A stretch of DNA of 64,000 nucleotides. Source: Bacillus timonensis. Lineage in GTDB: Bacteria; Bacillota; Bacilli; Bacillales; Bacillaceae_L. Of the stretch, positions 16,755 to 25,941 are shown piece after piece. Each line of letters starts with the position of its first letter. Position 1 is the stretch's first letter. The DNA lies in contig NZ_SLUB01000009.1 in the NCBI RefSeq assembly GCF_004799755.1, forward strand, positions 62,001 through 126,000. Reading direction: 5' to 3'. The position numbers and the translations under genes were made by a program. The notes under the pieces are model-generated. The model was not told where the DNA came from. It saw only the letters and a program-made list of their open reading frames with translations, and ran no database searches.

Positions 16755-17759
16755 TCACTCTCCTAATTTATTATTTTGATTAAAAAACTCCTGAATTTCT
16801 GAACTGTTTATATATTCTATTGCACTTTGATGTCCCTTCTTGATTAATAAATCAAGAGATTTTTTACTTGATTTATCTAATGCGATTAATTTATTTTCTT
16901 TTTTCGTAAGTATAGGTGTTGAAATTCTTAGATAATTTCCTTTTAATGTTTCATTTAGATATTTAATGTGAAAGTCGGTTGATACGCTCAGTAAATCCAT
17001 CATTAAGGGAAGTAACTTAGTTCCCCACAGTATTACAGGACGTTTAAAAACTTTTAATCTTCTTTTATATGAAAAATTCTCATGTAAAGTGGGAATAGAA
17101 AAAAGACTGTATTTCTTATAATTAGTATCTGGTTTATTAATAAAATAACGATACGCTTCTTGAATTCCATGTAAAGAAGGATTGTTAGCGAATAGCCCAC
17201 CATCCACAAATTGATGTTCAGGATTTGGCATGGTTGTTATGCTCTGAATTGGAAAATATGTAGGAGCAGCAGTAGTAGCAAGTGCAACATCTACTAATGT
17301 GTGTCCATTGTCTAAGGTTAAATTCGGGCTATGATCGTTTTTAATTATACGAGGCAGCCCTGTTGTTATGTTCGATACAGGTATTAATACATTTGTTTCA
17401 CACTCTGCCAAGGTTTTATTGCCAAATACATTAGTGAGTGCTTCTCTTAATCTACTTTCGGGGTATTTTGAACTAAAAAAAGCCTGTTTTATCATGCCCC
17501 AAAATCTAAATGGTTTTGTTCTATACGGAAATATCTTTGGTCCATATTCAATGTATAAATTTACAATTTCTTTTGCTGGAATTCCCGCTGCTAATGCTAA
17601 AGCAATAATACCACCTGTTGAAGTACCACAAATTAAATCAAAATGCTTACTTAACTTCCCATACTTTTCTTCAAAATCTGCTAAGATTACTGCTGAATAC
17701 AACCCTTTTATACCACCCCCGTCTATAGATAAAATTTTAAAATTCTCTTCATTTCTCAA
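16755..17759 (-). CDS. capV: CBASS effector: patatin-like phospholipase (CapV type)
   Basis: 334 residues. Patatin domain with oxyanion-hole motif SIDGGGIKGLYSAVIL (residues 12-27), the serine nucleophile in CGTSTGG (GxSxG, about residue 46) and the aspartate of the dyad in DGGLFANNPS (about 190). Family knowledge: CapV is activated by the CD-NTase product and degrades the inner membrane, killing the infected cell. The frame has no ATG at its front; the likely start is TTG at 17759 with AGGTGGTG about 10 bases upstream. First gene of the four-gene operon. Confidence 0.93.
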   Translation of the reverse strand: MRNEENFKILSIDGGGIKGLYSAVILADFEEKYGKLSKHFDLICGTSTGGIIALALAAGIPAKEIVNLYIEYGPKIFPYRTKPFRFWGMIKQAFFSSKYPESRLREALTNVFGNKTLAECETNVLIPVSNITTGLPRIIKNDHSPNLTLDNGHTLVDVALATTAAPTYFPIQSITTMPNPEHQFVDGGLFANNPSLHGIQEAYRYFINKPDTNYKKYSLFSIPTLHENFSYKRRLKVFKRPVILWGTKLLPLMMDLLSVSTDFHIKYLNETLKGNYLRISTPILTKKENKLIALDKSSKKSLDLLIKKGHQSAIEYINSSEIQEFFNQNNKLGE

Positions 17760-18145
17760 TACTCAAAACACCACCTAAATTTAGAAGTTCGTTATAATTA
17801 TTTTACTACATATTTCTGATTAACAGACATAAAAAGGAACAAACGTTTGTGTTTTTTATTTCATAATTACCCTATTAAATTTTTAATTTATACAAGTGAT
17901 AAATTCATTATCTTTTTATCAATTCCTGTAAATAAACTATGTAGTAACTGTTGCTTAAAAAGACATAAAACTAGCATAATTCGTTTTACGTTATTCTGTA
18001 TTGGTTACCTCTAAAGCTTAAAACGGCATTATTTCCACTCGTCATAATAGGGGACAATCCCATATTAAAATCACTACGGTCTCTACTTTACCATGATGTT
18101 CGCTAACCAACTGATATAGATTATATTCATAGTTACAGGAACTTT
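17760..18145 (-). promoter_or_regulatory. CBASS promoter region with a 12-bp palindrome
   Basis: About 390 AT-rich bases without a gene. ACAAACGTTTGT (17839-17850) is a perfect palindrome about 80 bases upstream of capV and resembles a repressor site of LacI type. Between it and the gene, minus-strand TAAAAT/TATAAC stretches could serve as -10 boxes. No regulator gene is adjacent. Control by the palindrome is inference. Confidence 0.35.
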
Positions 18146-18176
18146 AAAAAGGCAACCCCTCAGGTTAGTTGCCTTT
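18146..18176 (-). terminator. Terminator of the Mrr-type nuclease gene
   Basis: Minus-strand AAAGGCAAC .. GGTTGCCTTTTT hairpin with T tail between the nuclease gene and the CBASS operon, making them separate transcription units. Confidence 0.75.
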
Positions 18177-18296
18177 CTCTTTTGTGCTGTGAAAAACTCT
18201 TTCTCCTTTTATCCCACTCAAACCCATATACCACCGTTCGCCAGAAACATAAACTCACACCATTTTTTGCATCAATTTTCACACTTTTTTCTCTCG

Positions 18297-19943
18297 TTAT
18301 TTCTCCTTCATCAATAACTTTGCCTCTTTTAAATCTATTTTTGCCTTATGTCCATGTTTATGGAGTAAATGCAATAGATTATTGCCGTTAAGTAAAGTTA
18401 ATGGTTTATCTTTGGTAAAATTGTATGCATCAGGACCGAAATCTGCAGTAGAGACTAATATCCCCTTTGTTGCTCCCTCATTCATAACTGTTCCATATAA
18501 ATCTCGAACCGCTGATACTCCTACAACATTTGTATACCGCTTTGCCTGTATGACAATTTTCCCTCCCCTAATAGGGTCTGGATCGAACGCAACTGCGTCT
18601 ACTCCACCATCTTTACTCGCTCTTGTGATTTTAACTTCTCCACCAGATGTATTAAATTCTTTCTCGAAAAGTTCTCTTATTAAATGCTCAAAGTCCTGCC
18701 AATCCATTGCCGCTAGATTGGTTTCTTCATCAATGTCTCCTGTTACATTATATGAATCAACAAAACGGCTATCTTCCCTATTAATTTTTTGAATAGGTGC
18801 AATTGGGGTAAGACTAGATAATTTACTGCTACCGATACCTTTCAGATTCTTAAAACAAGTTTTTGAATCTACCATTTTTAAATTTATTTTATTAAACTCA
18901 TCTTTTTGTGTTTGAACTGATAATATGCATATATTCTCCTTATTACCAGTTGCCTTGTTAATAGTATTCACCCATCCATTAAACACTATAGAATCTATCG
19001 CATTTATTGCATCTGCTTCAAAAAGTTCATGCAAAGTACGCAAAGTAATATCATAGAGTAATTTATCATACATCTTTCTAACTGCAGCCTCGGATAAAAA
19101 GGATTCTTTATACTCGTCCTTTGAAGCAATATATTTAACCTCTTTCAAGGTTGGTAAATCTGACATATCAGGTAGTATGTACTCTACAATTACCGTTCTG
19201 TTATTCGAATTATAATCAATATCAAAATCTTGAGGGAAATAATCAGGATAGTCAGAATTAGACAAAACCATATCACAATACTCAATTATTGATTCACTTT
19301 CACCGGCTAAATATTGTTCCTTTTTCTTTTCAATAGCATCATTTTTCTCTTTCTTCTCAAGTTCAAACTCTTGATTTTTCTCCTCCCATACTCTAAGCTG
19401 TTCCTCAAAAACTTCTAGTTCTTTTTCATGCATTGACTTTAAGTCTTCTGTTTCTTGTCTCCAGTTATTTAAAGCGTCTTCAAATATCTTTTTAGATATC
19501 CCAATTTTCTTCTGTTTGCTTGAGGAAGAAATTTTATCCCACAAACCTAATTTAGGCGCAAAGTTTTTTCCATCTGGCTCTTTGGGGAACGTCGGCTCCT
19601 TAGGTGATAGTGGCTTTGGTACCGAAAAATTAGATACATCTTTTAAAGAATCCCAGTCGATCTTGTCATCTATGTCTAAAGTATGTACTAATGTCTGGTC
19701 AATTAATTCAAGTTCATTTAATGCATCTTGTGTCTGTTGCTCTGCCATAGCTTTCTTTTGAGCCTTTTCCATCGCTGCATTTTCACGTTCCCGCTTTTTT
19801 CGTTCTGCTGCTTGCTTTTTCTCCCACATTTCGTCCCATTGTTTCAATTGTACATAAGCCTTTTGATCAACTACATACCTATCATTACCTTTAATTACAC
19901 GATACTTATGTAAACCTTTGTGCTCTATCTCAATGGAATACAT
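18297..19943 (-). CDS. Mrr-type restriction endonuclease with long coiled-coil N-terminus
   Basis: 548 residues. The C-terminal about 130 residues form an Mrr_cat domain (PD-(D/E)xK fold): MDWQDFEHLIRELFEKEF, the acidic residue in SKDGGVDAV, the QAK triad in KIVIQAKRY, and VRDLYGTVMNEGATKGILVS. The N-terminal 230 residues are highly charged with coiled-coil stretches (KKQAAERKKRERENAAMEKA; KELEVFEEQLRVWEEKNQEF), followed by a middle alpha/beta part. Family knowledge: Mrr-like enzymes cut foreign, often methylated DNA. Start at ATG 19943 with AAGGAG 8 bases upstream rather than the earlier GTG. No methyltransferase beside it, which fits a type IV-like or stand-alone defence nuclease. Confidence 0.8.
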   Translation of the reverse strand: MYSIEIEHKGLHKYRVIKGNDRYVVDQKAYVQLKQWDEMWEKKQAAERKKRERENAAMEKAQKKAMAEQQTQDALNELELIDQTLVHTLDIDDKIDWDSLKDVSNFSVPKPLSPKEPTFPKEPDGKNFAPKLGLWDKISSSSKQKKIGISKKIFEDALNNWRQETEDLKSMHEKELEVFEEQLRVWEEKNQEFELEKKEKNDAIEKKKEQYLAGESESIIEYCDMVLSNSDYPDYFPQDFDIDYNSNNRTVIVEYILPDMSDLPTLKEVKYIASKDEYKESFLSEAAVRKMYDKLLYDITLRTLHELFEADAINAIDSIVFNGWVNTINKATGNKENICILSVQTQKDEFNKINLKMVDSKTCFKNLKGIGSSKLSSLTPIAPIQKINREDSRFVDSYNVTGDIDEETNLAAMDWQDFEHLIRELFEKEFNTSGGEVKITRASKDGGVDAVAFDPDPIRGGKIVIQAKRYTNVVGVSAVRDLYGTVMNEGATKGILVSTADFGPDAYNFTKDKPLTLLNGNNLLHLLHKHGHKAKIDLKEAKLLMKEK

Positions 19944-20267
19944 TTGGAACACTCCTTACAATTTAGTTATTGGAAAATCCAACCATATATACAGTATATA
20001 ATAACTAAACTGCATTTTTCGACACTTTCATTAAATCTACTTCTATTTTTAGTATTAGATACATGTGCGGATGAAAAATTAGTATTCTATTTTTATACGT
20101 AATGCTATTTATCCAAAGAAAAGAGAGAATTTATTAATGATTACTTAAATCTAGTTGTAACAAATTGCATTTTACGACTATGATTGTAATAAACTTATGA
20201 ATGTTTTATATGTTCAAGAATAACAGATAGCATCTAAGTTTATTTTGAAATAAAGATGGTGATTAAT
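19944..20267. other. Divergent promoter region between nuclease and DUF3800-like gene
   Basis: About 320 AT-rich bases separating two divergent genes. It must hold both promoters; no clear consensus pair stands out and no small gene is visible. Confidence 0.4.
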
Positions 20268-21512
20268 TTGAAACATAAAAAGACATATAATTTCTTTTTT
20301 GATGAATCTTCTCATGATCGAAAAGTAACTAACACAGATAAAGGAATTAATATATATCGCGAGGGAAACAATGATCTTTTCGTAGGAGTGTTTTGGGGAG
20401 TAGATAACCGTTTTGAAAAAAAATATAAAGAAAACTATATAGCCATTGAAAACCACGGAAAGGAGCTTCTCGGATTAACTGAAGATCAGGAATTAAAGGG
20501 AACGAATATTAATAAGTCTAATTTTAAATATGGAATTACATCGTTCAATAAGAATGCACTGGATTTATATAGTAAAATTTTCAATCTCATTGATAACAAT
20601 GTAATGCTCCATATCAGTCTCTTTAGTAAAACTGAATTCTTGATTGTCCATTATTTTCGAAGAATTAAATTTCCAAAATATATAATCGTCAATTACCACT
20701 CCCTCATCTATTCAATAATAAAATTCTTATTTAATTATCGAAATACAAAGCTATTGCAAAAAATATTTTCTGAAAATCCCCTATCCACTGAGGATTTTCT
20801 AACCGAGTTAAAAAATATGTTGAAGGAAATAATCCTCAAAATTCAAAAAGTGAAACGAAAACAAATGGAATTACCTGTTCTGGAAGAACTATTATTCATC
20901 TTAGAACAATCTGATATCGTATCATCCCCAAGTAATAAATTTAATTGGGATTATCAAATCCTCTTTGATGGTTTTAATTTATTTTTAGATGAATTATCTA
21001 TTAAATCTAATAGAATTAATTTAACTCTTGATAAGGAAGGAACAGGAAAAATACTAGAGACAGCAAGAAAACAAGGCTTTAAAAAAGAGATTGAAATAGA
21101 TTCCAAGGTAGATCCTTGTGTTAGACTTTCAGATCTTTTAAGCAACTTTTTTAATCGTTTATCCTACGCGCTATATGAATCATTAAAGGAGAATGAATTC
21201 TATGATTCAAATTCATTTGATTATGAAACCAAACATGTTTTAAATCCCAATTGGTTTAAATTCAATAGTGAAAAGCCCTTTTTATTGTATAAAGCACTAT
21301 ATAACATATTTGCCGAGCGAAAAAATATCTACTGGACTGGTTTCAGTGGAGTCTATTTTGATTATCAAGTTGTGCTCTTTTCCCTAATCAACTATATTGG
21401 CGGGGATTATAAAGATTTAAATTCATTTCAAAAACATAGTACAAATTCACATGTAGAAAGATTCAATAATTATTGTGTAAAGAATCTTAAAGGACAAATG
21501 GATAAATTTTAA
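20268..21512 (+). CDS. DUF3800-like protein (RNase H-fold, uncharacterised)
   Basis: 414 residues from TTG 20268, preferred because GGTGAT lies 6-9 bases upstream, whereas the ATG at 20256 has no ribosome binding site. The N-terminus YNFFFDESSHD resembles the FxDES opening of DUF3800 proteins, and DPCVRLSDLLSNFFNRL (about residue 285) resembles their C-terminal Q..D acidic motif. The protein is longer and more diverged than ordinary DUF3800 members. Family knowledge: DUF3800 is predicted to have an RNase H-like fold and is frequent in defence islands; activity is unproved. It sits beside an Mrr nuclease and CBASS. Confidence 0.6.
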   Translation: MKHKKTYNFFFDESSHDRKVTNTDKGINIYREGNNDLFVGVFWGVDNRFEKKYKENYIAIENHGKELLGLTEDQELKGTNINKSNFKYGITSFNKNALDLYSKIFNLIDNNVMLHISLFSKTEFLIVHYFRRIKFPKYIIVNYHSLIYSIIKFLFNYRNTKLLQKIFSENPLSTEDFLTELKNMLKEIILKIQKVKRKQMELPVLEELLFILEQSDIVSSPSNKFNWDYQILFDGFNLFLDELSIKSNRINLTLDKEGTGKILETARKQGFKKEIEIDSKVDPCVRLSDLLSNFFNRLSYALYESLKENEFYDSNSFDYETKHVLNPNWFKFNSEKPFLLYKALYNIFAERKNIYWTGFSGVYFDYQVVLFSLINYIGGDYKDLNSFQKHSTNSHVERFNNYCVKNLKGQMDKF

Positions 21513-21584
21513 TTTTACAGTATTTCAGAAAGATTTTTTCCAATTTTTTTAATTCTAAGTACCATTTCTTCGTATACGTAAAAT

Positions 21585-21616
21585 AAGAGCCGTCCAACTC
21601 AGGAAAGGCTCTTTAC
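21585..21616 (+). terminator. Terminator of the DUF3800-like gene
   Basis: AAGAGCC .. GGCTCTTT hairpin about 75 bases after the stop codon. Confidence 0.65.
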
Positions 21617-21630
21617 TCACTGTTACATCT

Positions 21631-21719
21631 TTAATTATCTTTCCTTACAAGTAGTGAACAGCACTCCACATGGCTTGAGTAGTGATCGCAGACATATTGA
21701 TGTAGTGGTGTTTACCTTT
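21631..21719 (-). pseudogene. rlmCD/rumA 3'-end fragment (copy C)
   Basis: Minus strand encodes HYSSHVECCSLLVRKDN then TAA; the upstream part (GTAAACACCACTACATCAAT) is nearly identical to copies A and B. It borders the right side of the defence block in the same orientation as copy B. Confidence 0.7.
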
Positions 21720-21885
21720 TTAACTTGAAATTAATTATGATATGGTTCAGCGTGGTTATTTAAGAGGCAAAAAACAGATAGGATAAACATTTAGCTTAAT
21801 GAATTTAAAATAGGACAAATCAATCTTGAATTTGGTCAAGAAGCTTTGGATTATACACAAAAAGATACCCTTCATAGAAGGAGGC

Positions 21886-23572
21886 CGCTGAAAAACTGGC
21901 GTTTTTTATAGGTATCTAAATTTCTGTAACAAAAAAGACGACTCAAATTCATTTTTTGAATTTAAAGTCGTCTTTTTTATCCGTATCATACCATTTCATT
22001 CCTGGTTATAAGCCTAGTAGTTTTAAAATCCGTTTTATATTTACTGTAAATATCGCCATGGCACCTTGTAATTCCATACCAATTAGACCCGAGGATTTCG
22101 CAACATCATACCCGTGTCTATGTTTTAGTTCACTATTTTTAGCTTCTATTTTATAACGTTCTTTGGACTTTTCCTTGAAGTATTCACTCTCTTGGAAATT
22201 CATCTGTTCAGTATGTACATTTGATTTAATAATGACAGAATAGGTTTTACTTTTAGCACCTTCCTTATAACATCCTTCTTTAAATGGACAGTGTTTACAC
22301 TTTTCGATATCAAAATAATAGGTGTCAACTTGATTGGCAGCGACCCCTTTTTTACCTTGTCGAGCTTTTCGAATAGCCATATGTCCTGCCTTACAGACAT
22401 ACATTCCAGCATCTTTATTAAATTCAAATTCATCCTCTTTCTTCCGAGTACCTTGAGTAACAGATGGGTTTAATTTAGCAACTAGTTTTATTTCATTCTT
22501 TCCAGTGTATTCGATATTTCCCTTTTCAGAGTAAGCTGTATCACCTTAACTGCTTCAACATCTATTCCAGCCTTTTTACTTTTTTCAATTAGTGTTTCTA
22601 GTTGTTTACCGTCGTTTTTCTCGCCTGAAGTTACTGTCGCAGCTGTTATAAGACGTTCTTCACTCATGGCTATATGCGTCTTGAACCCCAAAAAAGCGGT
22701 GTCGGCACTTTTGTGCCCAACTTTCGCATCTTGATCCTCGGAGATCTGTAAATGTTCAATGTCATCGGCAACAGTTTCCTTCAAGAGGTTTAATTGTTCC
22801 TTAACTTTTGGGTATTGAGTTAAAGTTTCCTCTTTTTCGATTACATCAATAAGCTTTTGGCTATACTCAATTTCATCCTCAAGAGAATTAGTCGTAGTTT
22901 TCGCAGGGAACTTCTCTTTCATTGTTTCGTCTATTTTATAGATAGATTTTCTTAGTTTTCTTGAACGATCCATTAAGATTTCTTTAGGTGATTTTTGGTT
23001 ATACCGTGCTTTTGTGTGGGTAGCATCTACTATAATACTTTTACTTTTGATGATTTCCTTTTCAATCGCGATTTCTACGGTTTTATTGATTAATAAATCT
23101 AATAGGTCAACATTTTTTAAACGCAGTTTTCGAAACTTAGTTAAAGAACTTGGGTCGATCACAGGCTCTTCAGGAGCCATATCCAGAAAATACTTAAAGG
23201 ACATGTCATATTTAGAACGCTCCAACAATATCAACATCAGACAAGTCATGGATAGTCTTTAGCAATAAATATTTGAACATGCGAATAGGGTCGACAGCAT
23301 TTCGACCGTTATCATGACAATAATTTCCCTTAAGCTCTTCATATACGAAAGAGAAGTCCACAAGTTCATTAATTTTCCGCAGCATATTATCTTTCGGAAC
23401 GACTATATCATAAATCTGCATAAACGGACTAAAAGTCATTGATTGTTGTTTTTGAATCATAGTATCCACCCACATTAAATTGATACTATAATTATACAAT
23501 GAAAAAAGGTATCAATTTCTCAAAAATATTGAGAAATGATACCTTTTTTTACTTACGGGGACTTTTTCTGGT
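21886..23572 (-). mobile_element. IS1182-family insertion sequence, inactivated
   Basis: About 1.69 kb, normal for IS1182. The ends form an imperfect inverted repeat when read inward: CGCTGAAAAACTGGCG on the left and CCAGAAAAAGTCCCCG on the right, both leading to a GGTATC. Inside each end lies a long hairpin (21929-21980 around AAAAAAGACGACT; 23503-23551 around AAAAAAGGTATCA) that would stop read-through. The only gene is a frameshifted transposase. Exact ends and target duplication were not resolved. Confidence 0.7.
22006..23460 (-). pseudogene. IS1182-family transposase, two frameshifts
   Basis: Three open pieces together form a transposase of about 480 residues. N-terminal piece from MIQKQQSMTF to SDVDIVGAF (DUF772-type domain); a middle piece with SLTKFRKLRL, SIIVDATHTKARYNQ (DDE aspartate) and GFKTHIAMSEERLI; a C-terminal piece with CKHCPFKEGCYKEG, ERYKIEAKNSELKHRHGYD (DDE glutamate) and GLIGMELQGAMAIF. 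The frame changes near 23230 and again near 22520. The gene is therefore not functional as it stands, barring programmed frameshifting, which this family is not known to use twice. Confidence 0.85.
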
Positions 23573-23614
23573 TTTTTAAAATCTTTATAAGCAACTTTAA
23601 AGGTTCTCAAATCA

Positions 23615-23806
23615 TTAGGAAACATTAGATTCAGTCTTTACTTTTATGGGCTTTCTCGCTGGAATACCATCAATTAATTTAAAGTGAGCAAGTTGGTTGC
23701 AGAAAAAACAGCGGTGTTCCCAATATTTTTGGGATAGTTTTTGAATATGTGGGACATTTAGTAACGTTATTGCCTCTTTTATATGCTTTTCACAAACCGT
23801 TATCAT
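23615..23806 (-). CDS. CxxH/CxxC small protein (YyzF-like)
   Basis: 63 residues with paired putative metal ligands: CEKH at residues 5-8 and CFFC near residue 34, separated by the conserved-looking VPHIQKLSQKYW. This spacing matches the CxxH/CxxC protein family of Bacillus (BA_5709/YyzF), small zinc-binding proteins of unknown function. The ATG is preceded by AGAGAGGG. It follows the dioxygenase genes on the same strand; whether it shares their role is open. Confidence 0.65.
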   Translation of the reverse strand: MITVCEKHIKEAITLLNVPHIQKLSQKYWEHRCFFCNQLAHFKLIDGIPARKPIKVKTESNVS

Positions 23807-23869
23807 TACAATCCCTCTCTTACATTTTATTAAGATGTCATGAATTATTTACCTCAGTACTAAATACGG

Positions 23870-23989
23870 CTAGGACTCTTCATACTCTTCATCATAAGCT
23901 TCTGAAGTTTCTTCACTGCAATCCCAACATACAACTCGATTTCTTTCCATTTTGCATAACTCCTTTTCACAAAAAACACAAGTATCCAT
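23870..23989 (-). CDS. Tiny zinc-ribbon-like protein (39 aa)
   Basis: 39 codons from ATG 23989 with a perfect GGAGG 8 bases upstream to TAG at 23870. Two CxxC pairs (TCVFCEKELC and VCWDCSEE) and an acidic tail (AYDEEYEES). Pattern and ribosome binding site argue for a real gene: a rubredoxin/zinc-ribbon-like small protein of unknown function. Lies 73 bases downstream of a phytanoyl-CoA dioxygenase gene and may be its last cistron. Confidence 0.65.
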   Translation of the reverse strand: MDTCVFCEKELCKMERNRVVCWDCSEETSEAYDEEYEES

Positions 23990-24062
23990 GTTATTAACCT
24001 CCTAATTAGATTATTTAGGAGAGCTCCTGGAATAGTAGATTCCAGGTAGCCCTTCTTTAAAA

Positions 24063-24980
24063 TTACCAATTTTTTAAGCCTAAAAGTTTTTCCCCTAGTT
24101 CAGTAAGTTCCGCTCTTTCATACTTCACTTGCTCCCAATTACGAGGGTCTCCAGGGAATGCGGCTCCCTCTGGCTTAATCCTTTCACTCCATGACTTAAT
24201 TCTTGATTTTCGCAATTCCTCATTTCCTTCCTGAGCTGGGAACATGGAGATATATTGTGCCAATCGTGGCTTATCTGAATTGTTTGGACGGATTCCATGC
24301 GGCTGCATCGCGTTAAAAATTAGCAAATCCCCTGCTTTTGTCACTATTTTAGTTGGCGTAAAGCCAGTTGTATCCGGTTTATACGGATCTCTATCAGCTG
24401 GCTGTGTTTTTACCCAGTCATCAAAAGTTCTGTAAAGTTCAGGGATACACTGGAATCCACCCATCTCTTCTGTAGTATCACATAAGGATAATACTCCTTG
24501 AACATTGACTGGTTTTGGATCCAACGAGGAATCTACATCCCAATGAATAAATCCATCATATTCATGACCAGGACGGATTGGTAGATTTAGATTACAACGG
24601 TCAATACTGGTCCATAGTTTTTCCGTTCCCCAAATATCTACAAACGCGTTATAGATTCTTTCGTACATACGGTTATCCCACAGGTACTGATGGTTATACA
24701 ATTCAACCATTCCCGTGTTATTTAGCTCTTTCATTTGCATTTCACGCCGTGGTGCTGTGTACCATGTTGATGGATCATTAGGGTCTTTTTCTTCAAACTC
24801 CCAGACTAAACTCACTAAGTGGTCAATATGCTCCTGAGGAATTGCATTGCGAATAATGACATAACCGTTTTCCTTCCAAAACTTCCAATCCTCTTCACTT
24901 AATACACGAAGCGGCTCATTATTTGAGCGTTCATTCAGCGGAGTTTGAATTTCAAGAATATTATTTAGCTGCTTTTTCAT
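24063..24980 (-). CDS. Phytanoyl-CoA dioxygenase (PhyH) family protein, paralogue 1
   Basis: 305 residues. Fe(II)/2-oxoglutarate dioxygenase of the PhyH family. Iron ligands: HxD in FIHWDVDSSLDPKP (about residues 160-165) and the distal His in AMQPHGIRPNNSDK (about 240); the 2-oxoglutarate-binding Arg is probably in KPRLAQYISMFPA. The N-terminus has the family's FWKENGYVIIRNAIPQEHID. About 93-95% identical at DNA level, in the parts compared by eye, to paralogue 3 (29308-30231). Start ATG with GAGGAGG. Follows paralogue 2 by 37 bases, so the two are co-transcribed. Substrate unknown; phytanoyl-CoA itself is unlikely in this context. Confidence 0.88.
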   Translation of the reverse strand: MKKQLNNILEIQTPLNERSNNEPLRVLSEEDWKFWKENGYVIIRNAIPQEHIDHLVSLVWEFEEKDPNDPSTWYTAPRREMQMKELNNTGMVELYNHQYLWDNRMYERIYNAFVDIWGTEKLWTSIDRCNLNLPIRPGHEYDGFIHWDVDSSLDPKPVNVQGVLSLCDTTEEMGGFQCIPELYRTFDDWVKTQPADRDPYKPDTTGFTPTKIVTKAGDLLIFNAMQPHGIRPNNSDKPRLAQYISMFPAQEGNEELRKSRIKSWSERIKPEGAAFPGDPRNWEQVKYERAELTELGEKLLGLKNW

Positions 24981-25017
24981 AAAAAATTCCTCCTCTTTAA
25001 TAAGTAAAATGAATCGT

Positions 25018-25941
25018 TTACCACTTTTTAAGACCTAGTAATTTTTCACCAAGTTCTGTCAACTGTGCTCGTTCATATTTTTCCTTTTCCCAATTTCGAG
25101 GATCTCCAAGGAATGCAATCCCCTCTGGAATTTCACGGTCTCTCCATTGTGTAATTCTCCAATCCCTTAATTCTTCATTCTCTTCCTGTGCCGGGAACAT
25201 GGAAATATACTGATGAATATTTGGTGTGTCCAATGTGTTTTTACGTAAGCCGTGAGCTTGCATAACATGGAAGATTAATAGGTCACCAGCTTTTAATGTG
25301 ACTGGAGTTGGCGTATATCCCGTATAATCTGGGTGATATGGATCACGGTCTTCCGGTTGTGTTTTCACCCATTCTTCAAAGTCTCGGTATAATTCAGGAA
25401 TGACGCTTAAGCCACCGCTTCCTACTTGTGTATCCGTTAAGAAAAGAATACCTTGAACATTCTCGGGACGAGGTTGTAAGGATGTATCAGCATCCCAATG
25501 AATAAAGCCTTCAAATTCGAAAACTCCTGGTTTGCTTGGGAAGCTCATATTACAACGGTCAATGCTGCACCATAATTTTTTGGTTCCCCAAATATCAACG
25601 AATGCATCATATACTTTTTGGTGCATACGGTTATCCCAGAAGTATTGATGGTTATATAATTCCACCATTCCTGCTCCACGAAGCTCAGGCATTACATGTT
25701 CACGAGCAGGTTTTGAATACCATGTAGAAGGATCATTAGGGTTCTTTTCTTCAAATTCCCAAATTAACTTTTTTGTACGTTCAATGTTTTCTTGTGGAAC
25801 CACATTAGGAACCACTACATACCCATTTTCTTTCCAAAACTGAAATTGTTCCTCTGTTAATACCCTTAGCGGTTCATTATTTAGACGTTCATTTAAAGGA
25901 ATATTAATCTCTAAAATATTATTTACTTTTGTTTTTGCCAT
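25018..25941 (-). CDS. Phytanoyl-CoA dioxygenase (PhyH) family protein, paralogue 2
   Basis: 307 residues from ATG 25941, chosen over the upstream frame start because AAAGGAGG lies 7 bases before it. Same architecture as paralogue 1: FWKENGYVVVPNVVPQENIE at the N-terminus, iron ligands in FIHWDADTSLQPRP and VMQAHGLRKN, and a shared C-terminus YERAQLTELGEKLLGLKKW. Clearly diverged from paralogues 1 and 3, so it may act on a different but related substrate. First of two dioxygenase cistrons, downstream of an MFS gene with its own terminator. Confidence 0.88.
   Translation of the reverse strand: MAKTKVNNILEINIPLNERLNNEPLRVLTEEQFQFWKENGYVVVPNVVPQENIERTKKLIWEFEEKNPNDPSTWYSKPAREHVMPELRGAGMVELYNHQYFWDNRMHQKVYDAFVDIWGTKKLWCSIDRCNMSFPSKPGVFEFEGFIHWDADTSLQPRPENVQGILFLTDTQVGSGGLSVIPELYRDFEEWVKTQPEDRDPYHPDYTGYTPTPVTLKAGDLLIFHVMQAHGLRKNTLDTPNIHQYISMFPAQEENEELRDWRITQWRDREIPEGIAFLGDPRNWEKEKYERAQLTELGEKLLGLKKW

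Noticed and set aside
22200-22433. Separate 77-codon gene inside the IS element
   Set aside because: It is an out-of-frame reading of the transposase C-terminal part.
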